Below, in pieces: positions 15,869 to 23,004 of a DNA stretch of 26,236 nucleotides. A model generated the notes under the pieces. That model had not been told where the DNA came from. It saw nothing but the letters and a program-made list of their open reading frames with translations, and ran no database searches. Position numbers and translations under genes: made by a program. The DNA is from a virus. How positions within the stretch are numbered: position 1 is the first letter of the stretch; each line of letters starts with the position of its first letter. The stretch lies in the IMG/VR virus record IMGVR_UViG_3300028025_000637, positions 1-26,236 of that record; one strand, 5' to 3'.

Positions 15869-16387
15869 ATGGCAGAAAAGAAGCCTTCTCCAAAGAAGCC
15901 TGTAGTAGTACGTAAGATTACAAAAGTAACAAGACCTATGAGAAAATCAGTAGTAAAGAATCCTAGCGCCCCAAAGGCTACAGGTTCTGGAACCACAGTT
16001 AAGCCCATCACTAAGAGCGAAACCTTTATGAAAAAGGGTAAGGCTAAGGGTTCTAATGCTGGAGGAGCAAAGGGTGCCGCTGTACCAAAGGGTCCAACTT
16101 GGCCATCTTCTGTTCCAGACAAATATAAAACAAAGCGTGGGTCTTTGTTGTCTTATATGGACGAACAAACCTTGAGAAAAAAGGGTTATCAAAGCGAAGA
16201 AGGCAAAGCCAAGACAAGAGAGCAAATGCGAAGCACTCAGTCAAAGACTGGAAAACCTTCTGGAAAGATGGCTCCTAAGAAAGCAGCACCAGCACCTAAG
16301 CAAAAACAAAAGCCTCGTATTTTTGTTGGTCGCGGTGGCGGTATGCGCGGTGGAGTTTCTGGCACTTTAGATTCACAGATTAAGTAA
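15869..16387 (+). CDS. Basic protein 3 of the island with GGGMRGG C-terminus
   Basis: A 172-residue protein, Lys/Pro/Gly-rich throughout. The ATG at 15869 is chosen because AAGAAGGG precedes it and it follows the previous stop by one base. An in-frame ATG at 15827 would overlap the upstream gene by 41 bases. Residues 78-105 are the least biased part (WPSSVPDKYKTKRGSLLSYM). The end carries IFVGRGGGMRGG, related to the RGGMRP motif in the proteins at 2350 and 5055, and finishes SGTLDSQIK. Probably largely disordered. The function is unknown; nucleic-acid or capsid binding is a guess from charge. Confidence 0.7.
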   Translation: MAEKKPSPKKPVVVRKITKVTRPMRKSVVKNPSAPKATGSGTTVKPITKSETFMKKGKAKGSNAGGAKGAAVPKGPTWPSSVPDKYKTKRGSLLSYMDEQTLRKKGYQSEEGKAKTREQMRSTQSKTGKPSGKMAPKKAAPAPKQKQKPRIFVGRGGGMRGGVSGTLDSQIK

Positions 16388-16389
16388 TT

Positions 16390-16644
16390 ATGGACCCACG
16401 ACTAAAGCGAGCAGGAGTATCTGGGTTTAATAAACCAAAGCGTACACCGACTCATCCTAAGAAGTCACACGTTGTTGTGGCTAAGGAGGGCGACAAGGTT
16501 AAGACTATTCGCTTTGGTCAACAGGGTGTTACTGGCGATAAGAAACCTACGGCACGCCAAGCATCTTTCAAAGCGCGACACGCGAAGAACATTGCCAAAG
16601 GTAAAATGAGTGCAGCATATTGGGCAGATAAGGTGAAATGGTGA
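16390..16644 (+). CDS. Small basic conserved-looking phage protein
   Basis: An 84-residue protein with a more ordered look than its basic neighbours. It opens MDPRLKRAGVSGFNKPKR, then SHVVVAKEGDKVKTIRFGQQ (a likely beta hairpin) and ends KARHAKNIAKGKMSAAYWAD KVKW. From memory this arrangement, with SHVVVAK, FGQQG and AYWA-x-x-VKW, recurs in small proteins of environmental and cyanobacterial phages. No function is known to me. It starts two bases after the previous stop, and its end overlaps the next short gene. Confidence 0.78.
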   Translation: MDPRLKRAGVSGFNKPKRTPTHPKKSHVVVAKEGDKVKTIRFGQQGVTGDKKPTARQASFKARHAKNIAKGKMSAAYWADKVKW

Positions 16645-16793
16645 AGAAAGCATTCTGGGATAAGAAGAACCCTAAGAAGAAGTCAACTCCATTGACTCCA
16701 GCACAGAAGGCTGCAGCCAAGGCGCGAGCCAAAGCAGCAGGGCGCAGATACCCTAACCTGGTAGATAACGCTGCTGTAGCAAAGAAGAAATAA
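16638..16793 (+). CDS. Very small basic protein closing the island
   Basis: A 51-residue reading frame starting at an ATG (or the adjacent GTG at 16641) that overlaps the end of the previous gene by seven bases. It begins MVKKAFWDKKNPKKKS, has an Ala/Lys/Arg helix (TPAQKAAAKARAKAAGRRYP) and ends NLVDNAAVAKKK. It fills what would otherwise be a 160-base gap in a gapless operon, and its composition matches the neighbours, which supports it as real. The YPNLVDN segment looks like a conserved motif of small phage proteins, from memory only. Confidence 0.65.
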   Translation: MVKKAFWDKKNPKKKSTPLTPAQKAAAKARAKAAGRRYPNLVDNAAVAKKK

Positions 16794-16807
16794 GAAAGTA
16801 GGGGGCA

Positions 16808-17485
16808 ATGCAAGAGACAGTATCAATCGCCTGGTGCGACAACGGTATGGTAGATGGAAAGTTTATGCAGGGCGTGACAGATGTAATGCTCAAGTCAGGC
16901 ATAAACTTCCACTCCACACTCCGTAGTCAGGGTAACCAGATTGCTAGACAACGTGAGACTGTAATTAGATATTGGTATGAGCAGAACAAATCTGACTGGT
17001 TACTCTGGGTTGACTCAGATGTAGTCATCAGTCCAGAGACATTCCTCAAGTTATGGAATGCCAAGGATAAAGACGAGAAGCCAATGGTTACTGGAGTCTA
17101 CTTCACTACAGACAATCCAGAAGAACCCTTGATGGTTCCAATGCCTACGGTCTTTAACTTTGCAGATAACAAAGACGGTGGCTTTGGTTTGACCAGAGTG
17201 CACCCACTACCTAAGGACAAGTTAATTCAGGTAGGTGCTGCTGGTATGGGGTTCATCCTTATGCACCGCAGCGTAGTTGAGAGAATCCTAAAGGAACTGC
17301 CAGAGGCGCAGTTGTTTATGGAGATGGGACGAGGAACAAAGTTTATTGGAGAGGACATCTACTTCTTCGCACTATGCGACAAGGTAGGAATTCCACTCTG
17401 GTGTGACACAAGTGCAACTGCTCCACATATGAAGCGGTTCTCTTTTGATGAACACTATTACAACGCAATGACCAAAAGGAGATAA
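16808..17485 (+). CDS. GT-A-type glycosyltransferase family protein
   Basis: A 225-residue protein with a glycosyltransferase family 2-like core. The N-terminal beta strand begins VSIAWCDNG. A helix with NQIARQRETVIRYWYEQ precedes the strand and metal-binding DxD of LLWVDSDVV (Asp69, Asp71). GAAGMGFILMHRSVV (about 143-157) is the acceptor-side segment, and GEDIYFFALCDKVGIPLWCD (about 181-200) carries the acidic residues usual for catalysis, followed by His207. It would move a sugar from a nucleotide donor onto an acceptor, metal-dependently. The acceptor is unknown; surrounded by head and tail genes, it may decorate virion proteins, or modify DNA or the host envelope. AGGGGGC precedes the ATG. 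It is short but complete compared with single-domain family members. Confidence 0.82.
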   Translation: MQETVSIAWCDNGMVDGKFMQGVTDVMLKSGINFHSTLRSQGNQIARQRETVIRYWYEQNKSDWLLWVDSDVVISPETFLKLWNAKDKDEKPMVTGVYFTTDNPEEPLMVPMPTVFNFADNKDGGFGLTRVHPLPKDKLIQVGAAGMGFILMHRSVVERILKELPEAQLFMEMGRGTKFIGEDIYFFALCDKVGIPLWCDTSATAPHMKRFSFDEHYYNAMTKRR

Positions 17486-17487
17486 CA

Positions 17488-17754
17488 ATGGCAGGTACTG
17501 CTGGCAGCACACTGTGCGCCGAACTGAATCGTTTAGCCAACGGTGGAACCTACCCAGCAATGACAGCATTCCTTGATGAACAAGGCGCTGCCAACAAGTG
17601 GGCTGGCACTACAGGTAAAGCAATAATCGGTGCGCTGAACTACAAAGTAAGCGCTGCTCGTCAGCCATCTGCATTCAAGGACCTTAATGGTGTTTGTAAC
17701 GAACTGGCTGGAACTACTGGCAAATCTGCGGTTGACGCATTAAGGACTATATAG
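17488..17754 (+). CDS. Small protein with repeated AGTTGK units
   Basis: An 88-residue protein. LCAELNRLANGG/WAGTTGKAIIGALN is echoed by VCNELAGTTGKSAVDALR, so a unit of about 17-40 residues is present twice, the second copy shortened. It is helical and Ala/Gly-rich. AAGGAG precedes the ATG. It ends in a TAGTG overlap with the adaptor-like gene, suggesting the two products are made together at the start of the tail module. No function is recognised. Confidence 0.75.
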   Translation: MAGTAGSTLCAELNRLANGGTYPAMTAFLDEQGAANKWAGTTGKAIIGALNYKVSAARQPSAFKDLNGVCNELAGTTGKSAVDALRTI

Positions 17755-18677
17755 TGACAACTACCCTTGCAAATATGATTGATGAGGTTCTCATTAACCT
17801 CTCTGGCTATACCTTCCAACAGGATAGAGCCACACACTTGGTTACTGCTGTTACTACAACAACATCAACAAGTGCTTCTCCGCTTATCCTTAGCCTTGGG
17901 TCTACCGACTCTGTAGGTAAGGGTATCCTTGAGATTGACGAAGAACTACTCTGGGTAGATTCATTTGACCGTGTTGCTAACACAGCAACTGTATCTCCTT
18001 ATGGTCGTGGCTACCTAGGTACAACTGCTGCTACACACGTTGCAGATGCAAAGGTTACCATTTCTCCTACCTTCCCACGCTTTAGCGTTAAGCGAGCAAT
18101 CAACGACACTATTCGTTCTCTTGGAGCAAGCATCTTTGCAGTCAAGAGCACATCATTTACATTCAATGCAGCACAGTCAACCTATGCCTTTAACAACCTT
18201 GACATCAAGAATATCTTGACAGTATCTTGGGAAGACATCGGACCTTCAAAAGAATGGCGTCCTATCCGTAAATGGGACTTTGACTCAACAGCAGATGCAA
18301 CAGCATTCGGTGCAGGTGCACAGACAATCACACTGGGTGAGGCTCCTATCTCAGGACGCACAGTTCGTGTGGTCTACGCTGCAGACCCAACTGCCTTTAC
18401 AACTAATGCTCAGGTCTATACAACACAGACAGGACTTCCTGAGTCAACAAGAGATGTAGTAATCCTAGGCGCAGCCTATCGCTTGCTCACATTCCTTGAC
18501 CCTGCACGTGCCTCACAGGTTAGCCCACAGGCTGATGAGACAGACGCTAAGCGTCCATACGGTGCATCACAGAGTGCAACCAAGCAACTCTACGCACTAT
18601 ACACACAACGTCTTAATGAAGAAACACAATCGCAACAGCAGAACTATCCCCCACGAGTTCACTTCTCACGCCGATAA
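17754..18677 (+). CDS. Putative head-tail adaptor (neck) protein
   Basis: A 307-residue protein beginning at a GTG that overlaps the previous stop. The N-terminal helix (TTLANMIDEVLINLSG) and later helices (FSVKRAINDTIRSLGASIFA, RDVVILGAAYRLLTFLDPA) frame beta-rich parts, as in adaptor proteins of T7 gp11 type. A beta module at about 35-100 (ILEIDEELLWVDS, YGRGYLGTTAATHVADAKV) resembles the N-terminal module of the next gene's product. The C-terminus is a long helix ending YPPRVHFSRR. It is the first large gene of the tail module, after the head genes. The adaptor reading is an inference from layout and secondary-structure pattern, not from a diagnostic motif. Confidence 0.6.
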   Translation: MTTTLANMIDEVLINLSGYTFQQDRATHLVTAVTTTTSTSASPLILSLGSTDSVGKGILEIDEELLWVDSFDRVANTATVSPYGRGYLGTTAATHVADAKVTISPTFPRFSVKRAINDTIRSLGASIFAVKSTSFTFNAAQSTYAFNNLDIKNILTVSWEDIGPSKEWRPIRKWDFDSTADATAFGAGAQTITLGEAPISGRTVRVVYAADPTAFTTNAQVYTTQTGLPESTRDVVILGAAYRLLTFLDPARASQVSPQADETDAKRPYGASQSATKQLYALYTQRLNEETQSQQQNYPPRVHFSRR

Positions 18678-18686
18678 GGACCGTCA

Positions 18687-21041
18687 ATGACAACTAGAAA
18701 ATACTCATCTCGCTCACAGCAGACAACTCTGACTGCAGCGCTTACCTCATCTGCGACATCAGTTGTCGTAGTCTCTGGCTCTGCCCTTCTTGGCGGAACC
18801 ACAGTCTCTGCTGGTGAAACATTCACCGTAGTCATTGACCCAGATACAGCCCTTGAAGAAATTGTAGATGTCACGGCGGTAAGTACTAATACACTTACCA
18901 TCACTCGTGGTGTTGATGGCTCAACTGGTCAGGCTCACTCAGCAGGTGCTGTAGTTCGCCATATGGCAATTGGTCGTGACTATCGTGAAGCCAACACACA
19001 CATTGAAGCAACCACAGGACACGGTGCAACAGGCGCTGTAGTTGGTACAACCAACACACAGACCCTTACCAACAAGACTCTTACTGCTCCAGTAATCACA
19101 ACTCCTACAATCACAAGCCTCACCCTTGGTGATGGAAACCTTGTCTTTGAAGGTGCTACTGCAGATACTTTTGAGACAACACTTACAGTTGCAGACCCAA
19201 CAGCAGACCGTACAGTTACAATCCCAGATGCTACAACAACTCTTGTAGGAACTGATACAACCCAGACACTTACTAATAAGACACTGACTAGCCCAACCAT
19301 TACTGGTACTGGTGCTATTGCAGGTACATTCACAGGTAACCTAACAGGTAACGTAACAGGTAACGTTACTGGAAACGTAACTGGTAATGCCTCAACTGCC
19401 ACAGCGCTGGCTACCGCTCGTACATTCCAACTTACTGGAGATGTAGAAGCAAGTGGAGTTACCTTTGATGGAACTGGCAACGTAAGCCTTACAACAGTTA
19501 TTGGCACTGGAGCAATTGTCAACGCAGACATTAATGCGTCCGCTGCTATTGACAAAACAAAGATTTCTGGCACAGCAATTACTGCTGCTGATTCAGGTAC
19601 TGTCACATCAACAATGATTGCAGACGGAACTATCGTCAACGCAGATGTATCTGCTACAGCCGCTATTGCTAAGACCAAGTTGGACCTTGGTGGAACGATT
19701 ACCTCTGCTGACTTGGTTGATGGAACAATCGTTAACGCTGATATCAACGCCTCAGCAGCAATTGCTCTATCTAAGTTGGCTACAGACCCACTGGCTCGCG
19801 CTAACCATACAGGCACACAGGCTGCCTCAACTATCTCAGACTTTGATACACAGGTACGCACATCTCGTTTAGACCAGATGGCTGCACCTACGGCTGCAGT
19901 AGCACTTAACGCTCAGAAGATTACTGGTGTTGCTGACCCAACTAACGCTCAAGATGCAGTAACTCTTAACTACATCACAACTCAAAAGGGTGTAGCAAAC
20001 GGTTTAGCAGAACTTGACGGTTCAGGATTAGTTCCAACCCATCATCTACCAGCACTGGCTATTACTACTACACAGGTAGTTAACTCACAGGCTAATATGC
20101 TTGCACTCACTGCTCAGGTTGGTGACGTTGCAGTTCGTACAGATGTTAACAAGTCATTTATTCTTACAGCAACTCCAGCAACAACACTAGGTAACTGGCA
20201 GGAACTTCTTACTCCAACAGATGCAGTTCTTTCTGTAGATGGAAGCACAGGAGCAATCAGCCTTTCAGGTACATATCTTAATGCTACAAGTGGAACACTG
20301 CTTGGCAATCTTGCTGCAGGTGGATTCAAAGTAACAGGACTGGGTACACCAACATCAGATGCTGATGCAGCAACTAAGGTCTACGTAGACACCGTGGCTG
20401 GTTCTGCAACGGCAGCAGCCGCTAGCGCAACCGCAGCAGCAGCCTCTTACGACTCATTCGATGACCGCTACCTTGGCAGCAAGTCAACAGCACCTTCTGT
20501 AGATAATGACGGTAACGCACTTCTTACTGGTGCTATCTATTGGAACTCAGTAACCAATGCTATGTACGCTTGGACTGGTTCTGAGTGGGGTTCAATCTCA
20601 TCTACTGCAGACATTTACCGCTTCCGCTACACAGCAGCAGGTGGAGAAACATCAGAGTCTGGACTAGATGATAACGGATTGACCCTTGCTTACATTCCAG
20701 GCAAGGAACAGGTATATCTTAACGGTGTGCTTCTTGCTCGCACCTCTGACTATAACGCTACAGATGGGTCAAGCATTACTGGTCTTGCAGCACTTGCTGC
20801 TGGTGACATCCTAGAAATCATCACTTTCACAGCATTTGAACTTGCAGATTCTATTGCTCGTTCATTGTTTGATGCTAAGGGTGATATCCTTGTGGCAACA
20901 TCTGCTGACACTCCAGGAAAATTGACCGTTGGAACTAACGGATTTGTACTTACTGCAGATTCATCTACAGCCACTGGCCTTAAATGGGCAGAAGTAGATT
21001 TACAATCCTCAACAATTATGAGCATTATGGGAGCATACTAA
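18687..21041 (+). CDS. Tail fibre protein rich in repeats
   Basis: A 784-residue fibre. An N-terminal beta module (about 10-95, with SAGETFTVVID and ITRGVDGSTGQAH) probably attaches it to the tail. Then come TQTLTNKTLT repeats near 125 and 192, five tandem TGN[LV]-type units (DNA 19332-19391), and three roughly 30-residue modules of GTIVNAD[IV]-x-A-x-AAI type near 276, 314 and 346. A spacer contains KVTGLGTPTSDADAATKVYV, the standard phage-fibre motif before trimeric shafts, and an Ala-rich coiled coil. The C-terminal part carries YIPGKEQVYLNGVLLAR and DILEIITFTAF, an appendage-type beta domain. AAGGA lies before the ATG. Its role is host attachment. Confidence 0.85.
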   Translation: MTTRKYSSRSQQTTLTAALTSSATSVVVVSGSALLGGTTVSAGETFTVVIDPDTALEEIVDVTAVSTNTLTITRGVDGSTGQAHSAGAVVRHMAIGRDYREANTHIEATTGHGATGAVVGTTNTQTLTNKTLTAPVITTPTITSLTLGDGNLVFEGATADTFETTLTVADPTADRTVTIPDATTTLVGTDTTQTLTNKTLTSPTITGTGAIAGTFTGNLTGNVTGNVTGNVTGNASTATALATARTFQLTGDVEASGVTFDGTGNVSLTTVIGTGAIVNADINASAAIDKTKISGTAITAADSGTVTSTMIADGTIVNADVSATAAIAKTKLDLGGTITSADLVDGTIVNADINASAAIALSKLATDPLARANHTGTQAASTISDFDTQVRTSRLDQMAAPTAAVALNAQKITGVADPTNAQDAVTLNYITTQKGVANGLAELDGSGLVPTHHLPALAITTTQVVNSQANMLALTAQVGDVAVRTDVNKSFILTATPATTLGNWQELLTPTDAVLSVDGSTGAISLSGTYLNATSGTLLGNLAAGGFKVTGLGTPTSDADAATKVYVDTVAGSATAAAASATAAAASYDSFDDRYLGSKSTAPSVDNDGNALLTGAIYWNSVTNAMYAWTGSEWGSISSTADIYRFRYTAAGGETSESGLDDNGLTLAYIPGKEQVYLNGVLLARTSDYNATDGSSITGLAALAAGDILEIITFTAFELADSIARSLFDAKGDILVATSADTPGKLTVGTNGFVLTADSSTATGLKWAEVDLQSSTIMSIMGAY
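19332..19391 (+). repeat. Five tandem 12-base units encoding TGN-x in the tail fibre
   Basis: Units ACAGGTAACCTA, ACAGGTAACGTA, ACAGGTAACGTT, ACTGGAAACGTA and ACTGGTAATGCC follow each other without gaps and stay in frame, giving T-G-N plus a variable residue. Units two and three differ only at their last base, suggesting recent duplication. Gain or loss of units would change fibre length without a frameshift. Confidence 0.85.
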
Positions 21042-21616
21042 TGACTAAAGCACGTGACCTAGCCAATGCTGGTACAGCCCTAACAACTGTATCTGCTACA
21101 GAGTTGGGGTACCTAGATGGTGTTACCTCTGCTGTGCAGACTCAGATTAACACTAAGGCTGCATCTGCATCTCCAACGCTTACTACCCCAGCAGTAACTG
21201 GCGGAACTATTAAAGATGCTGCTATCAGGGGTATTGAGGAAGACGTAAATGTTGTTGCATCTGCTGCAACTGGAACAATTAACCTTGATGTAGATACCGC
21301 TTCTATCTGGTACTACACGTCAAACGCCTCAGCCAACCATACTCTTAACATCCGCTATAACAGCAGTGTTTCATTAAACACAGCCCTACCAGTTGGAGAT
21401 GCAATTACTGTTGTATGGATGAATACAAACGGCACTACAGCCTACTATCCAAACGTAATTCAGATTGATGGAACAACTGTAACTCCAAAGGTACAGGGCG
21501 GAACAGCAATCTCTAGTGGAAATGCTTCTGCTGTAGATGTTTACTCATTTACTATAATCAAAACTGCAGCAACCCCAACTTATGTAGTTCTTGAATCTCA
21601 ATCTAAATTTGTTTAA
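21041..21616 (+). CDS. Short tail fibre/appendage protein
   Basis: A 191-residue protein. The ATG at 21041 overlaps the previous stop (TAATG) and gives MTKARDLANAG, a familiar opening of phage appendage proteins. An in-frame ATG 57 bases earlier would lie inside the fibre gene and is rejected. ATELGYLDGVTSAVQTQINT is the trimerising-fibre motif known in many tail fibre proteins. The rest is a beta-rich domain (GTINLDVDTASIWYYTS, LPVGDAITVVWMNTNG) ending TYVVLESQSKFV. It is likely a second host-contact component next to the long fibre. Confidence 0.8.
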   Translation: MTKARDLANAGTALTTVSATELGYLDGVTSAVQTQINTKAASASPTLTTPAVTGGTIKDAAIRGIEEDVNVVASAATGTINLDVDTASIWYYTSNASANHTLNIRYNSSVSLNTALPVGDAITVVWMNTNGTTAYYPNVIQIDGTTVTPKVQGGTAISSGNASAVDVYSFTIIKTAATPTYVVLESQSKFV

Positions 21617-21628
21617 GAAGGGATAATA

Positions 21629-22471
21629 ATGCCAATTGCATCTTCAATCGCTGGTGGTAGTGCCAGAGGTTATGGCTTTACTGCTGGAGCACCTAAGCCA
21701 ATTGTTACTGGCGGAACACTTGCTTCTGATTCAACATATTATTATAGAAAATTTACCGCAAATGGAACATTAGGCGTAACCGTTGCTCCTCTTCTTGGAG
21801 CAGAGTGGCTTATCATTGCTGGTGGTGGTAACGGCGGCGCTGCTAACAACACATTAGGAAGACCAGGTGGCGGCGGTGGTGCTGGTGGTGTATTAAACGG
21901 AACAGGTTCTCTTGCTATAAATAATTATTCAGTGGTAGTTGGAGCGGCAGCAAATAATTCAAGTTTTAACGGAACTACTTGCACAGCAGGTGGTAACGGT
22001 GCTTATGGTGGTCCTGAGCAAGGTGGAACTGGTGGCTCTGGCGGTGGTAGTAATGGAGCATTTGCTGGTGGACTTGCAGTATCTGGACAAGGAAATGCTG
22101 GTGGTCCTGGCAACAATCATACTTCTGCTGGTGCTGGTGGTGGTGGAAAAGGCAGTGCTGGTAACGGCTCTGGCGGTGGTACAGGTGGTGCTGGTGGTTC
22201 TGGAACAAGTTCTTTTAGCGCTTGGGCAACTGCAACATCAACTGGTGTAAGTGGAGCATACGCAGGTGGTGGTGGTGGTGGTGGAAACAGCGCTGCAGGC
22301 GCTGGAGGTTCAGGCGGCGGTGGTCGCGGAGCACAGTATCAAAGTCTTGGTTCAACTGCTGGAGCAGTAAACACTGGCGGCGGTGGCGGTGGTGCTGCTT
22401 ATGAAACACCTCAATCTGGTGGTGGCTCTGGAATCGTAATTGTTCGTTACCCTAAATCGGCGGTGGATTAA
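21629..22471 (+). CDS. Glycine-rich tail adhesin 1
   Basis: A 280-residue protein. Residues 30-70 (YYRKFTANGTLGV, EWLIIAGGGNGG) form a short beta domain leading into about 190 residues dominated by Gly, with GGGGGAGG, GGSGGGS and GGGGGGGN runs. It ends SGIVIVRYPKSAVD, a common end of phage glycine-rich tip proteins. Comparable glycine-rich domains in the T-even gp38 adhesins pack as polyglycine II helices and display variable receptor-binding loops. Here the non-Gly stretches between runs are candidate loops. GGGATAAT precedes the ATG. GGT triplet runs, for example 22265-22284, could lengthen or shorten in frame. Receptor contact is inferred from family resemblance. Confidence 0.8.
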   Translation: MPIASSIAGGSARGYGFTAGAPKPIVTGGTLASDSTYYYRKFTANGTLGVTVAPLLGAEWLIIAGGGNGGAANNTLGRPGGGGGAGGVLNGTGSLAINNYSVVVGAAANNSSFNGTTCTAGGNGAYGGPEQGGTGGSGGGSNGAFAGGLAVSGQGNAGGPGNNHTSAGAGGGGKGSAGNGSGGGTGGAGGSGTSSFSAWATATSTGVSGAYAGGGGGGGNSAAGAGGSGGGGRGAQYQSLGSTAGAVNTGGGGGGAAYETPQSGGGSGIVIVRYPKSAVD

Positions 22472-22701
22472 TGGCTCACTGGGCAGAAATTGATAATAAT
22501 AATAAAGTACTTCGTGTAACCGTAGGTGACAACAATGACCCTAACGGTGACGAAGGATACAAATGGTTGATAGATAACCTTGGTGGAACCTGGGTTCAGA
22601 CATCTTACAACTCTAACTTTGGTGGCAAGTTTGCCGCTATAAATGATACTTGGGATGGGGAAAACTTCATCTCTCCTATAACAGAGGAAGGTAGTAACTA
22701 A
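22471..22701 (+). CDS. Small conserved tail-module protein
   Basis: A 76-residue acidic protein opening MAHWAEIDNNNKVLRVTVGD with a WVQTSYNSNFGGKFA core and ending WDGENFISPITEEGSN. Small proteins with this H-[WF]-A-x-[IL]-D opening and QTSYN motif are often found beside tail fibre genes in marine and freshwater phages (from memory), and may assist fibre assembly. One-base overlaps (TAATG) on both sides show coupled translation with the glycine-rich adhesin and the next gene. Confidence 0.8.
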   Translation: MAHWAEIDNNNKVLRVTVGDNNDPNGDEGYKWLIDNLGGTWVQTSYNSNFGGKFAAINDTWDGENFISPITEEGSN

Positions 22702-23003
22702 TGGCTACAACAACTAAGGCTCTGGCTAGAGGAGCATTTGCAACATCTAGCGCGACACTATACACAGTACCAGCATCAACGACTACAGTTGTTACAAACA
22801 TTGTAGTAGACAACACATCAGCATCTGCTCAGACATTTACCATCAACCTTGATGGAGTGGCGCTTCTGTCATCTGCAGCAATCGATGCTAACGCATCTGC
22901 GTTCTTCGACTTGAAGCAAGCACTTGCAACTACAAAGACAATTACTGGACTAGCATCTGCAACCTCAGTAACATTTCATATCTCTGGCGTAGAGGTGGCA
23001 TAA
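22701..23003 (+). CDS. Small beta-rich tail-module protein
   Basis: A 100-residue protein rich in Thr, Ala and Ser with alternating strands (TLYTVPASTTTVVTNIVVDN, FTINLDGVALLSS, VTFHISGVEVA). It has no charge clusters, membrane segment or signal peptide and probably forms a beta sandwich. Coupled to the previous gene by TAATG, and the next gene starts one base after its stop. It is likely a structural appendage or tip subunit; function is inferred from position. Confidence 0.75.
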   Translation: MATTTKALARGAFATSSATLYTVPASTTTVVTNIVVDNTSASAQTFTINLDGVALLSSAAIDANASAFFDLKQALATTKTITGLASATSVTFHISGVEVA

Positions 23004-23004
23004 T

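Noticed and set aside
18980-19861. Long minus-strand open frame (293 codons) under the tail fibre
   Set aside because: It lies wholly antisense to the repeat-rich fibre gene, has no ribosome-binding site, and its Val/Ala/Ser-rich product mirrors the repeated codons of the fibre.
20984-21040. Upstream ATG for the short fibre protein
   Set aside because: It lies within the last codons of the long fibre gene; the TAATG start at 21041 gives the typical MTKARDLAN opening.
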